Shown: positions 29,196 through 40,791 of the stretch, in pieces
How positions within the stretch are numbered: the stretch's first letter is position 1
Layout: every line of letters begins with the position of its first letter
Assembly (NCBI GenBank): GCA_030620095.1
Contig: JAUTXW010000206.1
Coordinates: 343,501 to 407,500 of the forward strand
Origin: Kuschelorhynchus macadamiae
Taxonomy: Eukaryota > Arthropoda > Insecta > Coleoptera > Curculionidae
Direction of reading: 5' to 3'
DNA length: 64,000 nucleotides
Program-made: the position numbers and the translations under genes
The notes under the pieces: model-generated
Seen by the model: only the letters and a program-made list of their open reading frames with translations
Told to the model about the DNA's origin: nothing
Databases searched by the model: none

Positions 29196-29568
29196 TCGGG
29201 TAATTCAGATGTAGACATTGACCAAGCTGATGAAAATGCAACGTCAAAAAAGGCGTTAGTACCGATTTTTCGTGAACATTTCATAGATAAAATATTTTGT
29301 ATTGTTCAAAGTTATGTGATAGCTCGTACGGTATTAGACATAAAAAAATACATTATGTTGTTTTTGTTATTACATACATCAATTGTCTCCTGGAAATGGT
29401 TCTCACGAACATAAACACTCATTATAAACGAAGTATTAGATATTCAGATTTAGATATTAATGTGCAATTTATTCGAAATCATTGTATCAGATGATACTTC
29501 CAGACATTTGTTTTTTTTGTAATGTAAATACAATTCAAATAGAAGTTGGCGAAGTTCCAAAAACGTAA
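29190..29568 (+). pseudogene. Acidic Cys-rich gene of the outer element, 3' part
   Basis: It continues the gene cut at 12,930. FREHFIDKIFCIVQSYVIAR is followed, after a frame change, by THYKRSIRYSDLDI and, after another, by ILPDICFFCNVN, ending near 29,568. Each piece has a counterpart in order in the inner element's 26,021-26,647 protein. The gene was probably already decaying before or after the split. Confidence 0.6.
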
Positions 29569-30984
29569 TTTATTTTTTAGTTTTAACACTAAAAAGTATT
29601 GCCTATAATCTGGACCATTCAATGCTTATGGAACTATTATACTAAGGGCTGATATATTCATCTCCATATAATTCTATTCGATGGATATTTTCCATGGTTA
29701 CAATTTTCCCAACAATCGTTTACACGGTAAATATAAAGTTATTTGGGGATGAAAATATTGCCCGTAAAAATAGGATGTACATTTTAAGACATGTTTGTAA
29801 CATTACATCTACAACTTTAAATTCACTTGCAGCTAATACAAAATAAAATATAGAATGTTAGTTTGTTTTTTATTTATTTTTATACCTATGTCAGAATCCA
29901 GATACCGACATTCGTAAAAATACAGCTAACCGAAATTTATAACATTTGGATATTATTAAGGTTATATTTTTCAAATAATTCTAAATTAGTATTATATAGC
30001 CTTGTTATAGTATTATTAAATTCACTTTAATAAAACAACTCCCAGTTAATAATTGTGGAGCTTATTAGGTGACTAAAAAGACACGTATATTTTAATATAC
30101 AAATACAAATCAATATATGTTTTACTTGTTATGTATGTAAATTGAAAAAGGGCCTGGTGTATTATTTTGTCTATCTGTAATGTAGTAATTGCTGAAATAT
30201 TGTTGAAAACCACAATATAAAATACTATTAGTAAACACTATTATTTTTAACTGCGCTATTACTAGATCATTCAAATCTGCTTTTCCGAATTTCTTTAAGA
30301 GACTATAAATTTACTAAAACGACGTGTGCATTGTATTAAGCACTTAATTAAAACATAATGTAACCAAAATATTAAAACTTATTAAACTCTGTTTAAATTT
30401 TGTATAAATCTTTGTACACTACTACTAATTTTATTGTCTCTAAGAATAGTTCTTTTTCACTCTTTTCACTTGTCTTTAAGCATTTTAATAGTTTAACAGA
30501 CTGTTCCTATTTTTCTAAATATGTAGTTCTAGTAAATGTTTTTGTTTCTATATACAATAAACATGTTAGGTATGTGAAATAAACAAAGCAAAATTTGCCA
30601 CAAATATTACATTAAATGTGTACTTTTTTTTTCTAAGCAATCAATTAATAATCAAAACTTGACGAAAATATTATTACTTACAGTTGACTAGATACATGCA
30701 GATTCCATAAAATGATTTGTGTTATAATTTAATTGTCTCTAATAGATCATTTTTACTATTTTTTCTATTATCTCTAAGCACTCTAACAATTTAACTAACA
30801 CTGTTCCTAATTTTTTTGTTTCTATATACACTAAACAGTACACTCAAACACTCAGTTTCTACGGGTATAGTGCACCATTATTCGTCATACTCCGATTGTT
30901 CTGAAAGACACAAAAAAAATTTAAAATTCTTCAAAAAATCATAATACAAATTTTTAAGATTAATATTTTACTTAACTTACCACT
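29569..30984. other. Outer element, no gene recognised
   Basis: AT-rich (about 75%). It contains a diverged direct repeat, about 30,425-30,570 and 30,728-30,840 (phrases attgtctctaa, gttcctaattttt, tttctatataca.taaaca). No ORF above 60 codons looks real. Confidence 0.5.
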
Positions 30985-31476
30985 CTAAGAAATTTCTGCC
31001 ACCATTATTGGACCCTCGAATATATTTTCCTGACTAATAAGAGGAATCTCAGGTCCACTGGTTGAAGAAATTTCACCCACTTGCTCCGGTGGAGTTCGTG
31101 GCGGAGAATTTCAGCCTACCCACTGAGGCCTCCGCAAATGGATAGGGCGTCTTTGTTCCCGTCGCCGCTCCAGACGACGCCTTCCTTGTTCAGGGTGATG
31201 CTGTTCTTCATCCACCTGCTCCGGTCCTAGCCCCACAGGTTGTAGTGGAAACGGGGGTGGAAATCTTGGTGGAGAATTTCTACCTACCCTCCGAGGTCTG
31301 AGCACACGAATAGGACGTCTTCGTTCATGATGCCACTCCTGAAGACGCTCTTCTTGATTACCCTGAGGCTGTTCCACAGGTTCTTCCGGGGGTGGTTGCT
31401 GCACAATTCTTATGTTATATCCAACAATGCGAATGAGTCTACCATGCCAAAAATTGTTTTGCTCTTCGCGATTCAT
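30985..31476 (-). pseudogene. Arg/Pro-rich tandem-module protein with one nonsense codon
   Basis: The ATG-started frame MNREEQNNFWHGRLIRIVGY leads into two copies of a module of Arg-rich plus Pro-rich sequence (RRPIRVLRPRRVGRNSPPRF and RRPIHLRRPQWVG). In the second copy the codon matching AGA of the first is TGA (31,111-31,113). Beyond it the same frame stays open to 30,985 with more NSPPRTPPEQ-type sequence. A single substitution therefore broke a gene of about 160 codons. Basic and disordered, it could be a nucleic-acid binder; no homologue known to me. Confidence 0.5.
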
Positions 31477-31559
31477 TTTAATATACTTTCTGGTTAACGA
31501 TTAGTTAAAATATATCACTATTTTAAAAAATGTGGGAATTAAAATGAATTTATTCCACA

Positions 31560-31815
31560 ACAATTAAGAAATTTTAGGTAAAGGGGAAGCGAAAGTCATT
31601 GAGGAGGGTAGGAAAGGGGAGTGAGGGGGAAGGGGCTAATTAATTATTGAGAAGGAGGGGAGGGGAGGGGCGTAAAACGACTCAAGTCTCTTTCTAGGCC
31701 CCAACACCCTCCCTGCCATGGTGAGGGCGGGGGCTGCTCCGGGTGAGGGGGAGGGGAGGAAAGGGTGCGTAAGCGGCATCGACTCTCGCCCCTGCCTCCC
31801 CTCCCCTTCGTGCCC
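31560..31815. other. GC-rich, purine-strand-biased island with G-quadruplex pattern
   Basis: In otherwise about 75% AT DNA, this stretch has many G runs on the plus strand (gaggagggtaggaaagggga continuing to gagggggaagggg; later ggaggggaggggaggggcg) and then C runs. At least two segments satisfy the four-G-tract rule with loops of 7 or fewer. ORFs called across it are composition artefacts. It lies between the divergent genes at 31,476(-) and 31,899(+), so it may be their shared control region. Confidence 0.6.
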
Positions 31816-31898
31816 TTCAAATTTTGCATAATGTGTATGTTCCTGGAATTCTAAATTCAAGCGATAATTTAAGCCAAAGGAGCCGATCTTTCAGGGAC

Positions 31899-33029
31899 AT
31901 GGTACAAGGTATAGTAGAAAATAATGCTCGTTTACAACTAAATTCTATAAATAAAAAAAATATTGTTAAAGAGAACTTGCAAACAACTAATTCTAATACT
32001 ATTCTGACCCAAGAGCTAATTAATATTTTAGAGGAAAATAATTCTAATCCTATTGACGAACCAACTGACGAAATTTTAGAAGACATATTTAAATTTAAAG
32101 ATTACTTGGGTACAGGATCTTCAAAAAACAAATCATGCAATATCTCTTCTCAAAATTCTAGTTCAAATTTAGCAGGCGTTGTATTTAAACCAGAATTAGT
32201 AACTGAGGGATTAAGCAACTGGGAACCGATTGAGAATCTCTTAGAAACTAATTCTGATTTAGATATATTACAATTTAATGAAGATGAACCTTTAGAGGTT
32301 CACTCACAAAATTTAGAAGACATGACAAAATCGAAAGACTATTTAGGTATATTTTCGGCCGACAATCATGACAGTTCAAATTCAGAAGATTTTCATTTTA
32401 ATATTGATACCATACCTTGCGATAACAATTTGCAATGTTTAAACGTTACCGAAAATGTTTCAAATTCCAAATTTTCTGTTGACCCTTTTACCAACAATTG
32501 TTCTAATGAACCCACTTTCTGTGATAATAGATCACTTTCTGGTTCGGATTTCTCAGTTGGTCGAAACAATGACATTTACAAAAATATTTCACCTCCGAAT
32601 TTCACTTCTGTTTTATCTGATTCTGATAGGGATATCACTTGCGGACAGAGAAGTCCAATTTTTCTCCAAGGGTCCCAGTATAGTAATATTTCTCAGGAAG
32701 AATTTACGCCTAATGAAAATACAAATTTGCAACTATGTTCTCCAGAACCATTTTCTCCAGAACCAAAAACCCCCGAGCAATTTTATTTTCATAGGACAAA
32801 TTCGACGCAAACAGACAAACGATGCGTCAAAAAAATTCATTTTGGTATTCAAAAAAAAACTAAAAGTAGGGAATCACGGATTACTTTGTCAAAATTAAAA
32901 TATTTTGGCTTTTGTTTAAACAACTTGTTTGACTCCCAATTAAAAAATAATTCCATCGATAAGGAACAAGAGGAAATTTGGAATAGGATTAAATGTATAT
33001 TTGATGGGTGGGCAGATTCTATGGATTAA
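31899..33029 (+). CDS. Large polar acidic protein with repeated KDYLG modules (outer element)
   Basis: The frame is open from before 31,824, but the first ATG is at 31,899 (MVQGIVENNARLQLN). The protein is Asn/Ser/Asp/Glu-rich and mostly disordered. Two similar modules are recognisable (EDIFKFKDYLGTGSSKN and EDMTKSKDYLGIFSADN), then a FSPEPKTPEQFYF segment. A better-folded C-terminus follows (KIHFGIQKKTKSRESRITLS and KEQEEIWNRIKCIFDGW). It is one of the few uninterrupted outer-element frames. No inner counterpart. Function unknown. Confidence 0.5.
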   Translation: MVQGIVENNARLQLNSINKKNIVKENLQTTNSNTILTQELINILEENNSNPIDEPTDEILEDIFKFKDYLGTGSSKNKSCNISSQNSSSNLAGVVFKPELVTEGLSNWEPIENLLETNSDLDILQFNEDEPLEVHSQNLEDMTKSKDYLGIFSADNHDSSNSEDFHFNIDTIPCDNNLQCLNVTENVSNSKFSVDPFTNNCSNEPTFCDNRSLSGSDFSVGRNNDIYKNISPPNFTSVLSDSDRDITCGQRSPIFLQGSQYSNISQEEFTPNENTNLQLCSPEPFSPEPKTPEQFYFHRTNSTQTDKRCVKKIHFGIQKKTKSRESRITLSKLKYFGFCLNNLFDSQLKNNSIDKEQEEIWNRIKCIFDGWADSMD

Positions 33030-33183
33030 AAAATATTCACACCTTTTTTTTATCGCCCCCTCTCCCCTATAACCTTTTTTAAAATCCTACTTAAGTTTTG
33101 TTTCTACAATTTTAACTCAGTACGTAAGAAGCTTCCCAAGAAGAGAAGTAGTTAAGGCACATTTTTTTTGACTTCAGCCCAAA

Positions 33184-36100
33184 ATGAATCTTAAATGTTT
33201 AAACTGTAACAATTTTTTTACTAGAAGAGACAATTTTATTCGTCACATAAAAAATAAGTGTGTAAAAGTATCAACAAAAGGCAAACAACAACTAGAAGTT
33301 TTGGAAAATTCATCGGAGCAAAGATTGAAAAAGAAAGAAGGTAAGAGTTTATTTTTTTATAGTATATTCTACATTTTTTTATACGTCTGGCAACGCAAAG
33401 CAATACTTTGTTTTTAAAACTCATATTACCTATTATATTATTTTATATATTGAACTTTTCTATTTTTCTATACTTAATACAGAGTGTTTTCGTTCGTTTA
33501 AAGTGACGAAATTTTATTGGTATTCATTTTGTTAAATATAACTACGCTATTACGATTGCAAATTCGCCTATTTTGCATACAAATTTAAGTTAGGATTTGC
33601 AGTTTTATAGTCATTTTAAGGCGTGAAATTTTCTATGAAATATTGACAGCAGTGACTTCACTATTTTAAATCTATTTTTATGTCACTGCAGCGCTTTTTT
33701 ATTTTTGCACTGTAAACGTATTTTTAATTTACTTGGTGATTTTTCTATTATAATTTTAAGTTATTTAGAGAATGCTCTTGTTTTAGAAAGCAACAAATAT
33801 TGTGAACATTGTAAGAAATTTATTAGAACATTACTATGGGGTAGCCACCTTCGAACCAATACACATAAGAATAACATAGCTTTGAGTGCCGATAAAAGTG
33901 AAGTAGAAATTATTAAATCTGCTTTTGATAAAAGAATCTTAGCATCATATCATACAGAATTTTAGCAGAAGCCTTATATGTAAACATTCAACTGTTTTTC
34001 AATGATATATCAGACAAAATTAGAAGCTTAATAGAAAAATTTCTTGAAACACATACATGCTTAAAATTAAATACGGAATTATATGGCATTTACTTCAATC
34101 CTGGTAACTGAGTTCACGCAATCAAGTAATTCAATACTCCTTTTAAAGTTACTTGTACCAGCTCAGATATTATATCGAACATCAACGAAATGTGTGAAAT
34201 AATAGACCGAAAAGCTGATGATTTAGCAGAAAAAGATTCAGGTAATTTTTTAAATATTTTAAAAACATTTTATATTTTATTAAAAATGATAAAAAATCTA
34301 ATATATTCTAATACATTTTTTTTTGTTGCAGGATGGGTTCTTTTGGAACTTTTGCATCTAGAAATGAATTTCAACAAATATAATCCACTGCGTTCTTCTT
34401 CCTACATTCCACTACCGGAAGAAATCGAGTTTAAGCGAGCTGTTATTAACCTTCGAAATCAGGACTATTATTGTTTTGCGTGGTGTGTGATAGCTGCAAT
34501 GTATCCTCCAACTGAATTGGAATATGAAATCCAATCACATCCGCACTTCGAAACAATCTTGGATACTTCAAGTTTTGACTTTCCTATAGCTTTAAAGGAC
34601 GTAGAAAAATTTGAAAGACAGAACAATATATCTATTAATATTTATTCTTTGGAAAAAATTAGAAAAAATTTTAGGTTCAGTTATGAAGTAATAGGTCCAC
34701 TACATTATTCAAAATCTAAAAAACCAAACCATATTAATTTATTATTAATTAGTAATGATGATGGGAATTTTCACTACTGTTATATTTCTGATTTAAGTAG
34801 ATTAATATCAAATCAAGTTTCAAAATATAATAGAAAAAAATATCTATGTGATGGATGTCTTCAGTATTTTAGTTCAGAAGAATATTTAACTAGACATAAT
34901 ACTTTTGACTGCGATTTTGTAAGAATAAAATTACCATCAAAAGATTATAAAGAAGACAAATTTGGGAAAAACGTACCGGGACATATTCTTAAATTTGAAA
35001 ATATTCAAAATCAAATGGAAGTTCCTTTCGTCATATATGCCGATTTTGAATGTGTACTTAAACCTGTTGATAGCACCGATAATGTAGAGTTAGGTTCAGA
35101 TAAAACCTACACTATAAAAAAATTTGAACCTCTCCCTTATTCATTTGCATATTACTAAAATACTAAAATGTTCGTTTGATGATAATGTTTCAAAGCTAGA
35201 ATTATACAGAGGACCTAATTGTGCTCAAGTGTTCATAAATTTCCTAGAAAGGGAGGTTCATGACTTATATATTAGGTATTTAGGAAATTTAAAAAAAATG
35301 GAAAAATTAACTGAACTAGAAAAACTGAGATATCAGTACTCAAGCGAGTGTCACATTTGCAACAAACCATTTGAAAATGATAATGAAAAAGTGGCAGACC
35401 ATTGCCATTTAACCGGATAAATATAGAGGAGTTGCACATTCCTTATGCAACTTAAATTATAAGCAACCACATTTTATTCCAGTCATATTTCATAATTAGA
35501 AATTTACGATTTTCATTTATTTATAAAAAATATATGCCACAGTCAAGAGCAATTCTCGGTAATAGCACAAAATAAAGAAAAATATATTTCCTTTCAGAAA
35601 CATATAGAAGTAGACAATTATTATGACCGAAAATTGGGATTTAAAAAAAGAAAGTATATAAATTTAAGATTTATTGATTCTTTTCAATTTTTACCTTATT
35701 TCCTTGCAAAATTATCTGAAAAGCTAAGTGATAATCAGTGTAAAGAAGTTCATAAATATTTTACTGAAATTGAAAATTTTAAATATATTCGACTAAAGGG
35801 GGTATTTCCGTGCAGTTACATTAAAGACCTTACAAAATTAAATAAAACCGCATTACCTGAACAAGAGGAATTTTATAATGACTTGACAAATGAACATATT
35901 AGCAAAGAAGAATATAAAAGGGCAATAAAAGTGTCGAAATTATTTAACTATAACACCTTAAGTTATTAAAACTTGTATGAACACCTATAAATTAGATCCG
36001 GCACATTATTACGCATTTCCCGGTTTGACTTTTGATTCCTGTATACGCTATACAGGTGTTCAATTAGAACTTCTGACGGACCCTGATATGTTACATTTTT

Positions 36101-37466
36101 TTAAAAGTAGTGTGCGAGGTGGTGTTAGTACTTGCGCATGTAGAAAAGCCGTTGCAAATAATTTATTTCTTTCTAATTTCGATCCTTTAAAAACCTACTA
36201 ATTTTATTATGTATCTCGATGCTACCAATCTTTATGGATACGCAATGTCTCAATATCTTTTACAAAAAAATTTCATATGGCTTTCAAAATCAGAAATAGA
36301 CAATTTAGATATTATAAACCTTTCCGACTCCTCTGAGAAAGGCTATGTGCTTGAAGTTGATTTGGAGTATTCCACGGACTTACATGATGCTTATAATGAC
36401 TCTCTTTTTTGTCCTGAAAATTATAAACCCCCCAATTCTAATTGCACAAAGCTAATACCAAATTTAAAAGATAAAGTAAAATATGTAATTCATTATACAC
36501 TTTTAAAACAGTGTATTAAAAATGATTTGAAATTAACTAGGGTACATAGAGTTTTAGGGTTTACTCAGTCACCATGGTTAAAACCGTATATTGACTCGAA
36601 TACAAAACTACGCAATGAATTTGAAAAAAAAATAATTATAAATTAGCAAATAACAGTATATATGGAAAAACTATGGAAAATGTCGATAAAAGAATTGACG
36701 TAAGGTTAGTTACACAGTGGTCAAAAAATCACAGAAAAGATGGCGCAGAAAATCTAATTGCCAAACCGTATTCTAAAGATTTAACTGTGTTTTCTGAGAA
36801 TTTAGTTGCTATCCAAATGCAAAAAGTTTTAGTAGAATATAATAAGCCAATTTACGTAAAATTTTCAATTTTAGATATTTCAAAAACTGTAATGTATGAT
36901 TTTTTTATAACTTTTTGAAGCCTCTTTATGAAGATAATGTTAAACTTTTGTACACTGACACAGACTCTTTCATATTAGAAATACAAACGCAAAATGTGTA
37001 TGAAGATTTAAAACATAATATAGAAAAATTTGACACATCAAATTATAAACCAAATAATATTCATGAAATGTAAAATAACCAAATCTGTAGTAGGTTTAAA
37101 GATGAATATGCTAGTAAACCCATAAAGTATTTTTACGGCACTTCAGCCAAAGCATATTGTGCCAAAACGGAGAGTGATACTCTTAAGAAGGCCAAGGGAA
37201 TTAAAACCAGTAGTATTTAAAAACAATTAGATTTTGTTCATTACAAAGATGTTGTTGAAAATAATTCAAAAACCTTCTGTACAATGTATTTATTTAAATC
37301 TCGTTTACATACAATTTACACTGAATTAGTAAGTAAATTGGCCTTAAGTTATTTTGATGTTAAAAGATTTAAAATTCCTAACAGCTTCGACACACTTGCG
37401 TGGGGTCATCAGGATATTGCTTTTTACGAATGGTCAATGAACCATGAAGACCTTTCAAATTTGTAA
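33184..37466 (+). pseudogene. POLB: Protein-primed DNA polymerase B, decayed, with introns
   Basis: A C2H2-like finger segment (CLNCNNFFTRRDNFIRH) and a second one (CEHCKKFIRTLLWGSHL) are joined by a GT-AG intron (33,341-33,786). A second intron at 34,242-34,331 joins ...AEKDSG to WVLLELLHLEMN. Exonuclease motif I is YADFECVL; a CHICNKPF...DHCHLTG zinc insertion follows. Polymerase motifs A (YLDATNLYGYAMS), B (KLANNSIYGKTMEN, frameshifted) and C (YTDTDSFIL) are all visible. Damage: stops at about 34,110 and 34,130, frameshifts near 35,150, 35,415, 36,645 and 36,915, and a small deletion at about 35,970 that removes the exonuclease III region. It would have replicated the element; this copy cannot. 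Confidence 0.88.
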
Positions 37467-37561
37467 ATTCAATTTTCCCTTCCGTTTTTAATTTTCAAAA
37501 TTACAGGTTATATTAAATATTAGAAGAACTCGTAGTCAGTTTTCAGTTGCTTCTTTAACTG

Positions 37562-37964
37562 CTTTAGTACTGGAAGTAGCTTTGATTCTGAAATTTACAA
37601 CAATTTCTATAGAAATTATGAAAAACGACTTTCCTCGTTTAAAAATTGGAACGGAAAATTGAAAGCTGAAGTGTTAGCAAGAGCAGGATTTTACTATACT
37701 TCATATAATGATAATTGCAGATGTTTTTACTGTGTTGCAGAAATATTTGAGTGGACATATGATGACTGTCCAATTGATGAACATTATAAATATTTTAAAA
37801 CTTGGGACTTAGCTGTATGTTTGTGGTTTTCGAAAAGTAGAAAAAACAAAGAACAATATGTATTTAAATTTACTAATGACAAAATAGGCACCTATAAAAC
37901 AATGTTTTGTATATTGACTTGTTTGTTCAATATTTTTTTGATCAATCAATATTTAAAGTGTTAA
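37562..37964 (+). pseudogene. BIR-domain (inhibitor-of-apoptosis-like) protein, zinc ligand changed
   Basis: The frame, open upstream of the internal ATG at 37,659, reads NYEKRLSSFKNWNGKL, then LARAGFYYTSYNDNCRCFYC, then FEWTYDDCPIDEHYKYF. This is a baculovirus IAP repeat. Two Cys and one His ligands (CRCFYC, EH) are present, but the position seven after the His, normally Cys, is Trp (KTWDLA), so the zinc site is incomplete. There is no RING on the same frame. BIR proteins in insect viruses restrain caspases. Family is clear from the motifs; activity of this copy is doubtful. Confidence 0.75.
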
Positions 37965-38467
37965 GAATAATTACTTATTTTTCCAGAGGCATTAAATTGT
38001 TTATTTTTTACTAATATGTACGTATTAAAAAGTACTAATGAAATTTATTAGCTATAAAATGATTTTATATGTTTAAAAGGTAAATAATGGATTTTATGAC
38101 CATTAATTTCATTATTTAATGTATCTCTCTTTTTCTATATTTTTACCATTTTGTGGCTTATTTATCAAAGTGTGCTAATAAAAATTGTCAATACTAATAT
38201 TTTTCTCTATAATTATTTGTTTTCCAGAAATAGTTATTAGTCATTATTTGAAATGTAAAAATGTAAAATGTATTTTATTTTATTGAAAATGTTTGCAAAA
38301 GTATTTAAATTTACTTGTTCTTGTATTATAACCATTCTCTTCTTGGTATTATATTAAACTCATTGCCTTTATTTAATTCAGTTTGTTTTATTATGCATAC
38401 CCATATTTTATTATACGCTATTGTAGCAAACTCCATGTTTATGTATGTCCATCTAAAGTGCTAAAAA
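37965..38467. other. Outer element, no gene recognised
   Basis: AT-rich spacer of about 80% A+T with many stops. Confidence 0.5.
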
Positions 38468-38698
38468 GTGAAATATGTTTTTAAAAAAATATTGAAACAG
38501 TATGGCCCGAATCTTGCCATCATGAAAACTGAAAAAATTAACAATAGTACAGTAGTTTTTTCTTACCAGATAAAACAAGCTGATAAAGACAGTAATTTTT
38601 TCAAAATTTTATATTATTATTATAATAATACGATTTTTGACACTAACTGGATTCAAAAATATGTAGAAAACACTTCATGCTTCTTCTCTTTTTCATAG
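38468..38698 (+). CDS. Possible small ORF (76 codons)
   Basis: The frame starts with GTG; the first ATG is 18 codons in (MKTEKINNSTVVFSYQIK). It is mixed charged and hydrophobic, and runs up to the spacer before the next gene. No homologue in the inner element. Weak support. Confidence 0.25.
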   Translation: MKYVFKKILKQYGPNLAIMKTEKINNSTVVFSYQIKQADKDSNFFKILYYYYNNTIFDTNWIQKYVENTSCFFSFS

Positions 38699-38940
38699 CA
38701 GAAACTCCGATTTTGGCATGTCATACATATTATATATCATAATAATTTTATTGGTATTTTTAATATTAACTTCTCTGGGGTGTATTTATTACCGATATAA
38801 ATCAAATTAAAATACTATTATTTTCAAGTTCTCTGTATATGAAACATTTTTAAAAAACCTTGAATTCTAATGCAGAGTAGTGGGGGAATTGATATAAAAC
38901 CGAGAGATGTTTTAATAAGTATTTAAATATAGCAACTACA

Positions 38941-39630
38941 ATGTTCAGTAAAACCGCCCAAGCAAGTGTATATTCGTTAAATTCTAAAACGAACAGTGAA
39001 AGTGAAGTTTGCAAAAAATTAACTGAAAAACTTGTTAATTTCAAAATTTATTATCTGAACAATTGTGCCTCAAAGTTTCTTCGTGTTGGATTGCGATTAG
39101 ATGATTTTTCACCAACAATTCAAATAGGAAGTCAAAATGGATTTTTTATTAGTTTTAATGAAGAAGATTGGAAGAAGTTAGCCATATATCAGGGAGTTAT
39201 AACAAGTTATTTTTATACGCCTGGAAGTGACTCGTTTCCGGTTATTATTGGTGACATTACTTTATATTTTGACAAAATTAATTCTACTCCTATTATAAGA
39301 ATTCAAAAAGTGGACGGAGTTTACGTTTGCCTTGCGTGTGATTCCATGGATAAATTATGGGAACTGCAAGAACTTGTTGAATACAGGCTTAAAATACTTA
39401 AAAACCAAGAATTCGATAAGTACTTCAATATGTATCAAATTTCGAATCTCAATGAGGGAGGTAAATTGTTAACGAATGTATATAATGTTCTTAATCAAAG
39501 CCAAAACACCAACAGTGAAAATGTTAGTACAATGTTGGAAATGTTAATAATGCATCCATGCGAATTGGAAAATAAGCTAAAGAAAAATACCGTAAAAAGA
39601 AAATATTATGAAGAAATCAGTGCATTTTAA
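38941..39630 (+). CDS. Uncharacterised protein, weak PC4/ssDNA-binding resemblance (229 aa)
   Basis: An intact ATG-started frame. KFLRVGLRLDDFSPTIQIGS followed by GFFISFNEEDWKKL resembles the PC4-type single-stranded DNA-binding strand-strand-helix ending (ISL.EEW..L), and GDITLYFDKINSTPIIRIQK adds further strands. The C-terminus is helical (LWELQELVEYRLKIL). It overlaps the next gene by 23 bases, so they are likely co-expressed. A PC4-like fold would fit replication, but this is a pattern impression only. Confidence 0.5.
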   Translation: MFSKTAQASVYSLNSKTNSESEVCKKLTEKLVNFKIYYLNNCASKFLRVGLRLDDFSPTIQIGSQNGFFISFNEEDWKKLAIYQGVITSYFYTPGSDSFPVIIGDITLYFDKINSTPIIRIQKVDGVYVCLACDSMDKLWELQELVEYRLKILKNQEFDKYFNMYQISNLNEGGKLLTNVYNVLNQSQNTNSENVSTMLEMLIMHPCELENKLKKNTVKRKYYEEISAF

Positions 39631-39832
39631 TGAAGCTAACAGTAAAGTTCATTTATTAGTAAAGTGGAAGTTTACATATAGGCATGCTCGAATATGTGAA
39701 TATCAAAAGTTTTATTTAGACAGGGTGCGATTTGAGAATAGGATTTTGGAGTACGAAAAAATTATTAGCAATATTTTGGATAAAGAACATACAAATATAA
39801 TTTATAGGGAAAGATTTAATGTATTTAAATAA
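39608..39832 (+). CDS. Small conserved basic protein (74 aa), homologue of 27,672-27,884
   Basis: MKKSVHFNEANSKVHLLVKW, FTYRHARICEY and ENRILEYEKIISNILDKEHT align end to end with the inner element's protein. The gene is intact in an otherwise broken element. It is convergent with the integrase 65 bases away. Confidence 0.65.
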   Translation: MKKSVHFNEANSKVHLLVKWKFTYRHARICEYQKFYLDRVRFENRILEYEKIISNILDKEHTNIIYRERFNVFK

Positions 39833-39897
39833 ATATTTGAAATAAAACAATTAAGTACTTGTTAATCTTTTATTTGTTTATAAAAATTAAAAATATA

Positions 39898-40772
39898 TTA
39901 CAATACATCTTTTTTAAGAATCCAAGAATTATGAGTTTTATCTAATCCTAACCATTATACTAAAACTTTATTTCCTTTTCGCCTTAAAACTTTTTCAACT
40001 AGGTACACGTCAGGATATTTGACCTTTTGTAATTCCTCCTCATAAAAGGCTCCTTTAATTTCTAAATTGTTTTCATCTTTAATTAAATACGTTCTAGGAT
40101 TTGTTAATTTAACCTCATAAAAATTTCATTTGACCAATTAGGAGTGTAACCCTTTGTAAAAGCTTCTCTTTGTTTGCTAATTCGGACACAGTCTCCAATT
40201 TTAAATTTTGGTTTTCTAATATCAATTGTTTTCTTATATGTATAAGATGATGTCAAAACTTCTTTTTCATTGTTTTTATCGATTTCAGATGGTTTTTTTC
40301 CAGTAGTGGAATGAACTGTATTATTATAGGTTTTTACAATTTTGTGTAAAATGTCTACCCATTTATAATTTCCACGTAAACTAAACTTTTTCCACATTAG
40401 AGTTTTTATGGTTCTATTTACTCTCTCCACGACACTAGCTTTCATGTTTGAGTAAGTGCTGTAGTGATTTATGTTCAATTTAACCATTAAATTTTTAAAA
40501 TTCGTATTAAAAAACTTTTTTCTCATATCAGTTTGTAGATTTTTCGGTTTATATTTTGCTCTCTGTAATATTTTTTGCTTCGCCAAAGTTACGTCATTTG
40601 CAGACTTTGATTTAACTGGTTCTACCCACAGAAATTTTGAAAACACATTGATAACTAAATCACCTTGCCTTAGATCATTTATTCCTTTTACAATAACCCT
40701 TCTTCGTCTATATTTTTTTCTGCTTGGTCTATGAAGTTCATTAACAACAACTTTTTTACTTCTATTGCTCAT
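39898..40772 (-). pseudogene. INT: Integrase (outer element), internally deleted and frameshifted
   Basis: The start is the ATG at 40,772 (MSNRSKKVVVNELHRPSRKK). After GDLV, roughly 18 residues containing the segment between the first catalytic Asp and the next strand are missing relative to the inner copy. QTDMRKKFF replaces the DSGGEF-type motif and VVERVNRTIK carries the Glu. Near 40,115 the frame shifts; the C-terminal part with YLVEKVLRRKGNKVLV and an in-frame stop (chromodomain) follows to 39,898. Inactive by structure. Confidence 0.85.
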
Positions 40773-40791
40773 GACTGAAATTGGACAATGA

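Noticed and set aside
31636..31860. Overlapping Pro/Gly-rich ORFs in the GC-rich island
   Set aside because: Two frames are open because of base composition; no start context or homologue.
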